Shown here in pieces: positions 1 to 10,045 of a DNA stretch of 64,000 nt. The number at the start of each line of letters is the position of its first letter. The stretch's first letter is position 1. Origin of the DNA: Sphaerolaimus hirsutus (lineage: Eukaryota > Nematoda > Chromadorea > Monhysterida > Sphaerolaimidae). The notes beneath the pieces are model-generated. The model was not told where the DNA came from, did no database searches, and was given only the letters and a program-made list of their open reading frames with translations. Both the position numbers and the translations under genes were made by a program. Location: the NCBI GenBank assembly GCA_964036195.1, contig OZ038451.1, positions 10,420,529-10,484,528 on the forward strand. The letters are read 5' to 3'.

Positions 1-221
1 TTGTACCATTGCTTATTTGGAACCTACAAAAAAATGCCCAGTAAAAAGTTCATGCCTATTGCCTTCGACTTTGCTGACACGGGCTGGGTAATTTGGTGAC
101 GGTTCTGCAACAGGCAAAGTAAAATATTAAATGATAAAAGCATCATAATTTGCTAAGTGGTAAGTCAAGAGGCAAGTAAAAACTTGAGAGACAAATGGCA
201 AATAACAAGAAAATGTAATTA
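1..221. repeat. Left part of duplicated repeat block R1
   Basis: This stretch is repeated at 40453-41563, where an 883-bp element interrupts it after the octamer ATGCCTAT. Here that site is empty (52-59). The segment 168-221 is an inverted arm of about 50 bp matching 845-905, so the hAT-like element at 222-783 sits inside an older inverted-repeat element. No coding signal is visible. Confidence 0.75.
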
Positions 222-783
222 CAGGGGTGGGCATCTTCAGTTACCGCTGGAAAAACGCGATAGCTTGAGCTACGGTTGAGCTATCACAGTGAAATTTTTA
301 CACAATGGAGTAGACTCCATAGGACACCTATTATGAAGTTAACAACCCGAACGGCCACATTTTGGGTGAGTTGAGGAACACAGTTTTTAGTGTAATTTTG
401 TGACTTGGCATCATCCACAGGATAAATCGAGGGTGGCATTTTAGGGGAGGGGCTCACCGGTCTTTGGTGTGGTGCCTTTCTGTCGTACATTGGCCGATTT
501 TGATGCCCTTTGAGTATGTTGGGTTTTGGGGTCGAGGCTAAAACCAAAATTTTTTTCTCTCTCGAATAGTCCCCCAGTCCCGAGATAAGGGGGGTCAAAT
601 CACAAAATTACACTGAAAACAGTGTGTTCCACAACTCACCCAAAATGTGGCCGTTTGTATTGCAAACTTCAGAATAGGTGTCCTATGGAGTCTACTCTAT
701 TGCGCTAAAATGTCATTGTGATAGCTCAACTGTAGCTCAAGCTATCGCATTTTTTCAGCGGTAACTGAAGATGCCCACCCCTG
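222..783. mobile_element. hAT-like MITE with long terminal inverted repeats
   Basis: The ends read CAGGGGTGGGCATCTTCAG and its reverse complement. The inverted repeat continues inward for roughly 200 bp on each side (the GATAGCTTGAGCTA motif, then the block around ACACCTATT). The flanking octamers TGTAATTA and TATAATAA are a decayed 8-bp duplication. There is no transposase, so the element is non-autonomous. The CAGGG terminus and 8-bp duplication are hAT hallmarks. A near-identical copy lies at 41564-42126. Confidence 0.85.
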
Positions 784-1071
784 TATAATAAATGCACTGC
801 TTCAATGACTATCCTCAGGATTTCAGTGGACTGTGCCATTTTTTTCATTTTTATTACATTTTCTTGTCATTTGCCATTTGTCTCTCAACATTTGAGTTTC
901 CTCTTACGTTTTACTTCACTCTTAACTCGATCTTAACACACTGGATGTCAACTGTTTCGGTGTCAACTCGATTTTAGTTCAAATTATGTCGCAGGACAAC
1001 TTTCAAGTGCACGTACGGCGAAGTCGACGAGGATGTATTGCAATGTGCCTTTTAACATGGTTTCGCAGATC
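784..1071. other. Non-coding remainder of repeat block R1
   Basis: AT-rich sequence whose first 120 bases pair with 168-221 as the outer inverted arm around the inserted hAT-like element. Repeated at 42127-42413. No gene seen. Confidence 0.6.
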
Positions 1072-1323
1072 TAGTAATGGGCGCCATGGCGCTAGCGCCC
1101 TTTGAGGGGGCCAAGGGACGCCGCGCCATGGCGCCATTGGCGCTTGGCCCCCTTTTCTTATGGCGCCTGGCGCTCTGTTTTTGAAATGCGCCATGGCGCG
1201 CTTGGCGCCCTTTTCTTATGGCGCCTGGCGCTCTGTTTTTGAAATGCGCCTTGGCGTATGGCGCCCATTTCCCGTGGCGCACTTGGCGCCTGACACCTTT
1301 TTTCTGGCGCTTTTCTATCACTA
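1072..1323. mobile_element. GGCGCC-rich hAT-like MITE
   Basis: The ends are TAGTAATGG... and ...CTATCACTA (family form TAGTGATGGAA), flanked by a perfect 8-bp duplication CGCAGATC at 1064-1071 and 1324-1331. The interior is a string of overlapping GCGCC/GGCGC palindromes separated by short spacers. Relatives lie at 42414-42593, 43423-44326 and 54533-54660. No protein is encoded; the open frames across it are by-products of GC-rich repetition. Confidence 0.85.
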
Positions 1324-1331
1324 CGCAGATC

Positions 1332-1762
1332 ATAAATTTTTAGTTGATGTGCTACGCAAACTAGTGCAAATGCACATGGCAATGTAAATTCCTTTTCGGC
1401 TTAGCCGCATGAGCACATGAAAATTATCCTGTTACCTGCCGTATTAGTCATCCTTATTAGGATGAGTCATTCTTGATCTCTATCAACTTTAGTTGACAAT
1501 CACCTGACTCTAGAAAACTCAAATGAATCCAAAGCTAATTTAAGTGTTTTTGAAGTTTTGGTTGAAAACTGGTGTGCGCAGGCAGAATAGTGATTTTTCT
1601 TAAGTGATTTTTGATATTTTCTAAGAGACTTTCTAAGAGAAAATTTTTTAAGAGACATTTTCTCGGTGAATTCTTTCCAAATCAAGCTCTCAGCGACATT
1701 TTTCGGATGTCCACTTAGTAGTCTGCCCTCATATGCTGTTTGGCAACTCATCGGCAGCAACA
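1332..1762. other. Non-coding sequence with an empty transposon target
   Basis: This contains the palindromic GAGTCATTC / TATCAAC...GTTGAC motif found many times in the window (43390, 44520, 54800, 55130). The GTTGACAATCACC at about 1493-1505 is the empty counterpart of the site filled by the 904-bp element at 43423-44326. No gene seen. Confidence 0.55.
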
Positions 1763-1886
1763 CTTACCGTATTTCTTCTAATAGAAAAGCACCGTTCAAT
1801 TTTTTGTCAACTTTATTTGCCTGTCATTCTATGGGAGGTGCCGTTCTATTGGAGGCTGCCGTTCTATTAGAAGAAACACGGTAAGT
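1763..1886. mobile_element. Small MITE with CCGTATTTCTTC ends
   Basis: Terminal inverted repeats ACTTACCGTATTTCTTCTAA and the complementary TTAGAAGAAACACGGTAAGT bound about 124 bp. A second inverted pair, CCGTTCTATT, is internal. Fragments occur at 7268-7310. Related CCGTATTTCCTCGAA ends occur at 3770, 13200, 15293 and 55560. Superfamily not assigned. Confidence 0.6.
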
Positions 1887-2520
1887 CATCTTTGTATCTT
1901 CCAACTTGGAGTTACTGCTGTCGACGGCGACAACAACGTCGTCGGAATCCATTTTCAGCCCATAATTTCTTATCTGAAGCCACGATTTTGCTCGACGACA
2001 CAGTATTAGCAAGACATTCATACTGCGACACAATTTGTAAATGTGCCACTATTTCCAGCACATTACTGCACACACGCAGTAAAATTTTGTCACTCTTTTT
2101 TGTGGTTTTATGCTTTTTCAAAAGTGTAAAACTGAACTGTGTGAAAAGCTTTTTTACGCTTTTAGTACCCGGGTATTTTGGCCGGGAAAGCGTAAAAAAG
2201 CGTACGGGTATTTTATGAAAGCGTAAGCGTAAGCGTAAGTATAAATACCCATTTACCCGGGTATTTCGGGTAAGCGTAAATACGCTTTCGCAACTCTGCA
2301 GCAAACTAGAAATATAGTAAACTCGTAAATCAAATTTGAATGAATGGCATTTGTCTGGCTTAAGTTGGCTTTCAATGGCTCAAGTTCACTGGAACTAGAT
2401 GTTCGTCAACTCCAGTTGACGGAGAATAGTAATTTAAAAAAATCTTGAGTGAACCATTGTGTGCATTTAGGGCATCACTTGAGCGCAATGCCATTTCTCG
2501 CAAATGGAATCTGGCCATAG
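1887..2520. other. Non-coding, GCGTAA foldback
   Basis: 2150-2290 is an imperfect foldback of GCGTAAA/TTTACGC units around the ACCCGGGTA palindrome, including a short GCGTAA tandem (2219-2237). Between 2390 and 2420 is a GTCAACTCCAGTTGAC palindrome. No coding exon recognised. Confidence 0.4.
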
Positions 2521-2722
2521 GTGCCAGTCCCAAACCCTGTATAATATAAAATCAAGTGTCAAATGTCATACAAATTTGTCAATTGTCATGCAAAGTGTCA
2601 GGCAAAGTGTCAATTGTCATGCAAACTCCAGTGATAAAATCTTTTCCTTTTGTTTTGATTGACATTTTACATGACATTTGACACTTGACTTTACACTTTA
2701 CAGTGCTTTGAATTTCCCCCAG
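2521..2722 (+). mobile_element. 202-bp introner-family element (no host exon seen)
   Basis: It begins GTGCCAGTCCCAAACCCTG and ends AATTTCCCCCAG, so as a unit it starts with GT and ends with AG and is exactly 202 bp, the same length as the elements at 3016-3217 and 33906-34107. The inside is rich in TGTCA/TGACA inverted repeats typical of the family. AG precedes both ends. I see no convincing coding flanks, so splicing here is not claimed. Confidence 0.6.
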
Positions 2723-2891
2723 GTCGACTGAAGCTTACTTTATTTTCTAATTACTGCGATATCTTCATGAGATAAATGCTCAATTAGTGCTCATGCTCAA
2801 TATGCATTACTTTTATTCCCGGCGGAAATATTGCATGATGCATTTCACACGCAATCATAATAAATTTCGCACGCAATCAGAGTGAACTGAA

Positions 2892-3415
2892 TCAAAACGA
2901 ATTATCTCGACGCGCGGCCACTTTTTGCAGCCACTGTTTTAGCTGGTTGTACTTCCTCAAGTCCTCGCGATAATTGGTCATCTTGGTGTCCGCCAGGTTC
3001 AAAAGTCCCCCATATCTGGGGGCACTCCCAGAGCCTGTAAAATACCTGTCAAATGTCAAATGTCATACGAGGTCTCAAGAGCCCATGTAAAATGCCCTGC
3101 AGAATGGCAAACTTGACACTGCAATCTGCCATTTCGCAGGGCATTTTACATGACTTTTGACACTTTGCACGCCATTTGACATTTTCCTGGGCATTTTACA
3201 GGGTCCGGGAGTGGCACCTGTCCATGAACGCCGCTTTATCGTCATTTGAATAAGCCGTCCGTTCTCGTAGGCTGTTGTCATTCTTCCTGCCCCAAGTTCG
3301 CGGCCGGAGCACGGCTGCAGCGAGTTGACATATTTCTCATTATCGTCAACTCAGAAAGTTGGCAACTGAACGAGCTTACCAACGACTGGTTTGAATGCGG
3401 CCGGTCGCGAAATCG
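2892..3415 (-). CDS. 3' exons of an unrecognised minus-strand gene
   Basis: Three exons can be read on the minus strand. The last (3015 down to 2892, TGA at 2894-2892) encodes about 40 residues containing NLADTKMTNYREDL and KYNQLKQWLQKVAARRD. The middle exon (3286-3218) encodes KNDNSLRERTAYSNDDKAAF followed by MD. The upstream exon ends at 3380 with donor GTAAGC; its 5' limit near 3415 is a guess. The intron between the last two exons (3217-3016) is exactly one 202-bp inverted-repeat element, and splicing it joins ATG GAC AG|A TAT GGG in phase. The upstream intron is 93 bp (3379-3287). The sequence is helical and charged, as expected for a coiled-coil or helical C-terminus. I do not recognise the family. 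The start of the gene is not in the window: sequence beyond about 3415 shows no further exons I can support. Confidence 0.55.
3016..3217 (-). mobile_element. Introner element forming a whole intron
   Basis: Read on the minus strand the element starts GTGCCACTCCCGGACCCTG and ends GGGAGTGCCCCCAG. The two ends are inverted repeats of each other (the shared core CACTCCC, then CCTGTAAAAT). CAG lies before the element and is also its last three bases, consistent with a 3-bp duplication that supplies the acceptor AG. The exon reading frame is restored exactly on removal. Length is 202 bp. Confidence 0.75.
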
Positions 3416-5097
3416 CCTCACTTTTTCGGACGGTCGATAAACAAGCGACAACAACGCATAAAGTGGTCACGGCCACGCCGCCGGGAAGGGCCATGATGGA
3501 TTTAAGTAATAACGTCGGCCGTAAAGTAAAGTTGTCTGCCGCTTCGAATTTGTGATGTTAAACGCGCCAGACCTTCGGAGGTTACCGCGACTAGCGTTCC
3601 GAAAATGGATGTTTTTTCAGATAGTTTAATGTAATTTCAGAAAATCTTTTAGAATATTTCAGAAAAAAATAAATTAAAGCTCTCTGAAAAACGCTGAGAA
3701 AATATATATACCAAATAATCATAAATAAGATATTTTTATATTTTCTTCTCATAAAATAAATACATGTACCGTATTTCCTCGAAATACACCCCTCAAAATG
3801 GACACTATGAATTTATAAACCCCCCTAGTTTAACCCCCCCCCCCCCTCAAAATTTCCACTCTGAAAAGATAAACACCTCGGTGGTAATTCGAGGAAATAC
3901 GGAAATAATTCGCTCTGGAAAAACCTGGAGAAAATGTAAATAAATATAAGATTTTTTATATTTAAAAAATATATAAATCTCCCGAGATTTTTCGACACCC
4001 TAACCACGACGTAAATTAGTGACCCCTGAGTGCTTGTCGCGCCCGATGCCCTGGAGAAAAATGTACCGGACAACTAATACCGATAAAGGCAGTTCTACAA
4101 ATAAAAACGTAGCAAAAAATCTGGGCGAGTATGCAAAAAATCTACTTTTGAGCCCTTGTCATTGGCGTTGCATAGACGCCAGTGCGCTGGCACCAGCGTA
4201 TAGCTACACAGCCGTGATCAACGATAGAAAAACACAGAAATTGAACACAGAAACTCATTGAGTTTCTGTGTTTTTGTTTAACACAGAAACACGGAAACTC
4301 ACAAATTTTGAAAAACTCAAAACTCAAATGAGTTTTTTTTTGGAGAACACAGAAACACGGAAACACAGAATAGTTTTTTTGTTGAGTTTTTTCATTGGAT
4401 TTGAGGAATACTGTGTTGTGAATTTTAACTGAACAAAATAAGAAATGTGCACAAGTGCATATCAACAGATAACAAAGGGTCCAAATTTAATAACAAGTAA
4501 CAAAATACAACCTAAGTAACAAAATGGTGGCACCTGGTCATTATGACAATTACATTTTTCAACACATTTTACAGGGTCCCTGGACATGCATAAACAAATT
4601 TGTAATGAGAAGACCACTATTTTTGCATTGAACCACTGTACTTGGGTAAAAACTTGCATTTTATGAAAAAACTCGAGTAAAAAACACAAAAATAAAAACA
4701 GAGTTACTCAGTTTTTTTCATGAAAAAACTCAAAACACAGGTATTCATTTTTGAAAAACTTAAAACACAGAAAGTGTTTTTGTGGAGAACTTACCCATCG
4801 TTGGCCATGATTAACGATGGCAAACCCTCTGGAAAATGTTTAATAACATGTTTAAAATGCTTTCTTGTTTGTTTGTTTTGTAAATGACTCTGAATATCAG
4901 TTAAAAATAAGTTTTCAAATGTTCGAATTAAGTGTTTGAACTTTTGTCGAATACTTTTCGAATTTTCTCAGCTCAATTATTGCATTTTCAAATTTTTCTG
5001 CTGAATTTTGAACACATATTTAAATTTTTGCAGCTCTTGAAGTTGTTAAAAAATACCTCAGATACATTTGCGCATTCAATCAATGCGAAATTGATGT
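3416..5097. other. Non-coding repeat-rich stretch
   Basis: 3769-3902 is a MITE remnant with CCGTATTTCCTCGAA at one end and TTCGAGGAAATACGG at the other, and poly-C inside. 4205-4800 is dense in AACACAGAAA/TTTCTGTGTT inverted and direct repeats, bounded by GTGATCAACGAT near 4214 and ATGATTAACGATGG near 4807, so it is probably another foldback element. No gene seen. Confidence 0.45.
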
Positions 5098-5105
5098 GTT
5101 GAATC

Positions 5106-5804
5106 TAGGGTTGGAAAAAAACGTTGTTTTTTTAACTCCATGTTTTTTTAAAAAACAACGTTTTTTTTATTAAAAACTTTTTTAAACGTTTTTTTAAAAG
5201 CTCCCAGATATGGCCCTGGGTCAATATATATAGGTATATCAGGCAAGTGGCATTACTCTGTGATGTTATATACAACCATATAATGGCCGTGGAGCCATGG
5301 GATAGAATTATAAATGGTGATTAGTGTCAAAAATGTCCATTTTTTGTTGACATGTTCGTATATCGCCTTATAGTCGAATGTTCGTGACTTCAAGTGAAGT
5401 TTGGCACGGAATAGGTATCAAACAAGGTTATAAAAGGATGGTTGTTACTTTGGAAGTGATGTTACACACTGTGGAGGTACATGGAAGCACATTACCTTAA
5501 TATTATATTTATACTACAGCAACATATGACCAATGTTAGCACTATACCACTGGCTTATTCACCAATGTTAGCACATAGAAATGGATGCTTTGATACTAAA
5601 AATGCCACAAAACCAATACAAAACAACCACCAATGTCAATTTGTGTGTGAAATTGCGCGCTTGCATGCAAAAATTTTGCAAAATACCTAGTGCTTAGTAC
5701 TAAAAATTTTGACCGATGTTTAAAAAAAAACGTTTCGGACCTCATGTTTTTTTAAACGTGTTTTTTTTAAATAAAACGTTTCAAAAAAACATCGGCCAAC
5801 CCTA
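5106..5804. mobile_element. hAT-like element, 699 bp
   Basis: The terminal repeats are TAGGGTTGG and CCAACCCTA, flanked by a perfect 8-bp duplication GTTGAATC (5098-5105 and 5805-5812). Near each end are AAAACGTTT/poly-T blocks. There is no transposase-like frame, so it is non-autonomous. A partial relative is at about 7155-7215. Confidence 0.85.
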
Positions 5805-5812
5805 GTTGAATC

Positions 5813-6530
5813 CTGTTATATTACGCATCTTCATTTTATTACGCATTTTCAGCCAAAAATACTGTAAAAATTTGAAAGCGTTTTTTGAATTTTTGTATCT
5901 TTCTGTAAATTGATTTTTACATGTTTTTCTAGTGGTAAAAAAAAAATCGAAAATATGCTTTTGTTTGCCATCGTTAGCCCTGCTGCAGTTGCAGTGGTAA
6001 AAACGGGGGCGCGGTTGCGTGATCGTTATGGGGGCGGGGTAATAAATATGTGCATGCCTCATAACATGCAAGAAATTGGTTTGAAGGGCGATTTTGTTTG
6101 ATTGGAAGTGAGTAGACGCTTGACATTGTGTGATTGCGATTAGCGTTCCGAAAAATGACCAATCTCAGAAAATCTCTCTAAAAATAAAAAAAAATAAAAT
6201 CTCTCATGTCATTTGGAAAATATAATTACAGTGCACGCAGAAATTCCTGTGCGTATTGGCACCGAGCCAGTGACACTGTTACTCCGCGCACTCGCGCCAG
6301 CCTACATCATTAAACTGTACGCGAATTTTGCTCGGCCGGGCGCGCAGTTTTCCCTATACAAACTCGTGATTTTTACAAACGTTTTGAGGCCCATCACGCG
6401 CTTGAAAATGGGAATTGTGGGTCGAGCGTACGCACAGGGGGCTAAAAGTACATGCGTTCTGTCAAATGTAAGAAAATGTAGAAATTTGACTGTCATTATT
6501 GAGCCCACACACAAAAAAGGTGAGCCTGAC
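5813..6530. other. Non-coding sequence, no gene recognised
   Basis: Mixed AT-rich DNA. Open frames of about 90-106 codons near 6213-6533 show no recognisable domain or splice context. Confidence 0.35.
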
Positions 6531-7040
6531 TAGGGTGTCAAATTTCCGTTTCCGCAGGAAAATTTTTTACCTTTCCGTTTTCTGGCAGCTTAAAATTTGT
6601 TACCTTTCCGTTTTCCGGCAGCTGAAAATTTTTTACCCTTCCGTTTTCCGGCAGCCGAAATTTTTTTACCTTTCCGTTTTCGTTTTTCCGGCCCTTCCAG
6701 TTTCCGGCTGAAAAATTTTTACCTTTCCATTTCCATTTTTCCAGGCCATTTTTCCATTTTCTGGCTCAATTTTCAGTTTTCTGGCATTTTTCCAATCTGT
6801 ATTTATCTTTTTTCACTATGGTGTTTTTAACTACCAGGTTCTTGTGTCGTTCATAATTTTTATCTGTATCCAAATCTGTAAAAAACACAAAGTAATTTTG
6901 GACACATACTTTGCAGTCTGCTGAGTATACTTTTTACTGTTCAGATACATCAAAGTTCACTTTTGCTAAATTCTTATTGTTGTTGAAGTGTACTTTTGCT
7001 ACCTTTTGATGATTTTTTTTTGGTTCAGTTAAGCTTGAAC
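6531..7040. mobile_element. TAGGGTGTCAAATTTCCG element with CCTTTCCGTTTTCCGGCAG tandem
   Basis: This starts with TAGGGTGTCAAATTTCCG (hAT-style terminus) and has about six copies of a roughly 30-bp TTTTACCTTTCCGTTTTCC repeat (6560-6760), then unique sequence. An inverted copy, including the same interior, occupies about 56340-56849 and ends ...GATACCCTA. The right-hand boundary was not found. Confidence 0.55.
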
Positions 7041-7344
7041 TACAAGTGAAGTTACTGGCATGATTTACATTGGCCAAATCGGCCAGCTATCTATCTATCC
7101 CGGAGGCTGCTCAGCTATCTATCTATCCCGAGGCAAAAATTTTGGCTACTACCCAGGGATGGCCAAGGTTTTTTTTCAAAGGTTTTTTTAATAATAAAAA
7201 AACGTTTTATCATCGAATCCATAGATTCTCTGTTCATGTCGTGTCATAGACTCGTGTTTTTGGGAGTTTTACCTGCCATTCTATTGGAGGTGCCGTTCTA
7301 TTAGAAGAAATGACAATTAATGATGATTAATTGGTACATTACCA
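7041..7344. other. Repeat fragments before the tandem duplication
   Basis: GGCCAGCTATCTATCTATCCC direct copies near 7080-7135 match intronic sequence at 33110-33140 and 35270-35300. Fragments of the 5106 and 1763 element families follow. No gene. Confidence 0.4.
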
Positions 7345-7534
7345 TTGGTTTGGTGACGATTATACATCAGTCTAATTGTATTAAGAAAACGGCTTCATTC
7401 TGCTGGCTATGCCCGCCCATGAACTCGAACGCGGGCCGGCGGCGAACACAAAGGCAAACAAAAGGATTGTTTACGATGTCTTTTGTGTTTGCCGCCCTGG
7501 TCACATGATGTATTTCCTCCACATCGTTACCCTG

Positions 7535-7710
7535 TGTGCATTTTTACCCGCTGTGCATGGTTACCCGGCGCGCATGGTGTTGCCCGGTGTGCATGGCGGC
7601 CCGGTGTGCATGGAGGGGCGGCCGCCATGCACACCGGGCAACAATGCACACCGGGCAGCGAAAAATGCACAGCGGGTAAAAATGCACAGCGGGTAAAAAT
7701 GCACAGCGAG
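7535..7710. repeat. GTGCATGG/CCCGG foldback
   Basis: A large inverted repeat of TGTGCAT..TACCCG and GCACACCGGGCA units, centred on GGCGGCCGCC near 7620, would form a long hairpin. Repeated at 18900-19075. The open frames over it arise from the 12-15-bp repetition and are not counted as genes. Confidence 0.6.
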
Positions 7711-7943
7711 TCTGGCTCTGTAAAATGTCAAGTGTCATGCAAAGTGTCCAAAGTCATGTAAAATGCCCTGGAAAATGGCAAACGCACGATTGCCATTTTT
7801 CAGAGCATTTTATATGACTTTTGGCATTTTACATTATATTTTACGTTTTACATGACATTTGACATTTTACAGGGCATTTTACAGTTTCTGGGACTGCACC
7901 CAGGACAACGTCACGCAACAGCGTCGACGTGTCGCTGGACGCC
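7711..7943 (+). pseudogene. Captured intron-exon fragment of the coiled-coil gene
   Basis: 7720-7903 matches the introner intron at 33906-34107. It is followed by 40 bp (7904-7943) identical to the start of the next exon of that gene (GACAACGTCACGCAACAGCG onward, as at 34108-34147). The match stops abruptly at 7943, where the sequence switches to the minisatellite flank also found at 58095. The left break lies inside the element. This is a rearrangement scar and not an expressed gene. Repeated at about 19076-19308. Confidence 0.8.
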
Positions 7944-9257
7944 AGTGCGCAAAGCTGCAAATGGCCAAGTTGTTGCTTATTTTTAAAAAGGCTGCTTTTG
8001 TGCTCAATTGAGAGTTCATGGTGCGGCTTATGCTCTTTTGGGCACAATATATAGGTTTTTTAAAAAGCGGCGCAGCGCTAGTGCTAAATGGGTCAAAGGT
8101 GTCTATAAGCTCCCCATATATTTGTGTATACCTAAATGCATTGAATACTTGAATTAGAGTATATACACGTTAAATTCTTTCATATTTATTATTATTTGTC
8201 AAATAATAAATTGTTCCGATAAACATGACACATTTAAATATTTAACAGTTTAGAAAAAATTCCGTATTTTTTGAATAATTTTGCTGGGAAACAAACTTTT
8301 TTAGCATGATTATTTAAATAAATTGGACCGTTTTGGCAGGGGTTAAAATTCCACAAAATGTTTATCTTCACATTTCACATTGTTATAAAAAACACTGTTC
8401 ATGTGTTACATTTGCTCAAAATGGTATTTGAAATTAGGTAATAATCATTACAGTTGTTAAAAGTAACCAAATTTATGCAAAATATATGTATAAGTGATTA
8501 GTATTAATATTTATGATAATAGAGTTGTTTACAATTAATATACATACCTTTGACAAAAATTAAATTATTTATTTTATTCTTTTATTCATTTTTATCAGCT
8601 TAGAACATGAAAAAATGTTCAGAAAACATAATCAATGACATACATTTTGCCCATTTTTGCATTCAGATTCACTAGTCCCAGTAAAATTCAAAGTTTTTTG
8701 TCCCTGTAAAATGTTACATTGGCTGTTGAATTAGGTATGGTGTGAAGTGGCATTTCTCAAGTGGCTTTTCTCAAGTGTTTTCTGCTGGCACAAATATAAT
8801 ATCAATTTTACTTTTGGAGTTTTCACAAAGAAATTTCAAATGAAATGTGCATATTTTGCATCAATATTACAGCATGTTATTACATTTGCACATAATGCTC
8901 ATTTTTAGTTTCATGACAAAAATTTCCTTTACAGTATTGTTTCTTGACATTTTGTCTAAAATTGAATGGTTTTTAATAACCATTCCCAGGTTCACTGGTG
9001 ACTCTGGTGCAGAGTTGTTAAAAGTATCAAACTTTTTCTAAGTATACATAAACATAAAGTATTTATTTATTACTCAGCCCTGAGTGAGTACAGAAAATGT
9101 AAAGTAAAATTTTATACTTTTACTCATGAGTAAACATGAGTAAAATACTTTTTGAACCACAAAATTCTAATCAAGTATTATTGACCAATTTTTCCTATCA
9201 AAGCCAAGCCTATCAAAAATGCATTTTTTTACGAAAATGAATGAAATGTCATGATAG
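7944..9257. other. AT-rich non-coding sequence
   Basis: Repeated at 19309-20622 and 58095-59407. From about 9011 a GCAGAGTTGTTAAAAGTATC motif begins a hAT-type terminus seen also at 44642, 55240 and, diverged, at 35487. No exon recognised. Confidence 0.5.
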
Positions 9258-10045
9258 GAGACTGCGTGAAATGGAGAATCTGAGACTGTGCGAAATGAAG
9301 AATCTGAGACTGTGTGAAATGGAGAATCTGAGACTGTGCTAAAAGGAAGAATCTGAGACTGTGCAAAATGAAAATCTGAGACTGTTTGAAATGAAAATCT
9401 GAGACTGTGAAATGAAAATCTGAGACTGTGTGAAATGAAAATCTGAGACTGTGCGAAATGAAAATCTGAGACTGTGCAAATGAAGAATCTGAGACTGTGC
9501 GAAATGAAGAATCTGAGACTGTGCGAAATGAAGAATCTGAGACTGTGCGAAATGGAGAATCTGAGACTGTGCTAAAAGGAAGAATCTGAGACTGTGCAAA
9601 ATGAAAATCTGAGACTGTTTGAAATGAAAATCTGAGACTGTGTGAAATGAAAATCTGAGACTGTGTGAAATAAAAATCTGAGACTGTGCGAAATGAAAAT
9701 CTGAGACTGTGCAAATGAAGAATCTGAGACTGTGCGAAATGAAGAATCTGAGACTGTGCGAAATGAAGAATCTGAGACTGTGCGAAATGAAAATCTGAGA
9801 CTGTGTGAAATGTATAATCTGAGACTGTGTGAAATGAATAATCTGAGACTGTGCAAAATGGAGAATCTGAGACTGTGCGAAATGAAGGATCTGAGACTGT
9901 GAAGTGTGAGGATCTGAGACTGTGTGAAATGGAGAATCTGAGACTATGCGAAATGGAGAATCTGAGACTGTGCTAAAATGGAAGAATCTGAGACTGTGCA
10001 AAATGAAGAATCTGAGACTGTGAAGTGTGAGGATCTGAGACTGCG
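9258..10045. repeat. Minisatellite AATCTGAGACTGTG, unit about 20-24 bp
   Basis: About 35 copies of a unit with core AATCTGAGACTGTG followed by a variable CGAAATGAAG/CAAAATGA tail. Unit length drifts between about 20 and 24 bp. Equivalent arrays are at 20623-21410 and 59408-59895, the last with fewer copies. Confidence 0.9.

Noticed and set aside
1080-1320. CpG island or GC-rich gene around the GGCGCC words
   Set aside because: Bounded by transposon ends and 8-bp duplications; encoded frames are repeats of A-P-W-R-type residues with no splice context.
7409-7761. Two overlapping open frames of about 92-95 codons with conserved second copies
   Set aside because: They cover the GTGCATGG/CCCGG foldback. 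Conservation only reflects the recent duplication.
9339-10001. Open frame of 220 codons on the minus strand, repetitive S-Q-I/H-F peptide
   Set aside because: It lies wholly in the AATCTGAGACTGTG minisatellite; other frames are open too, there is no start context, and the peptide simply translates the repeat.
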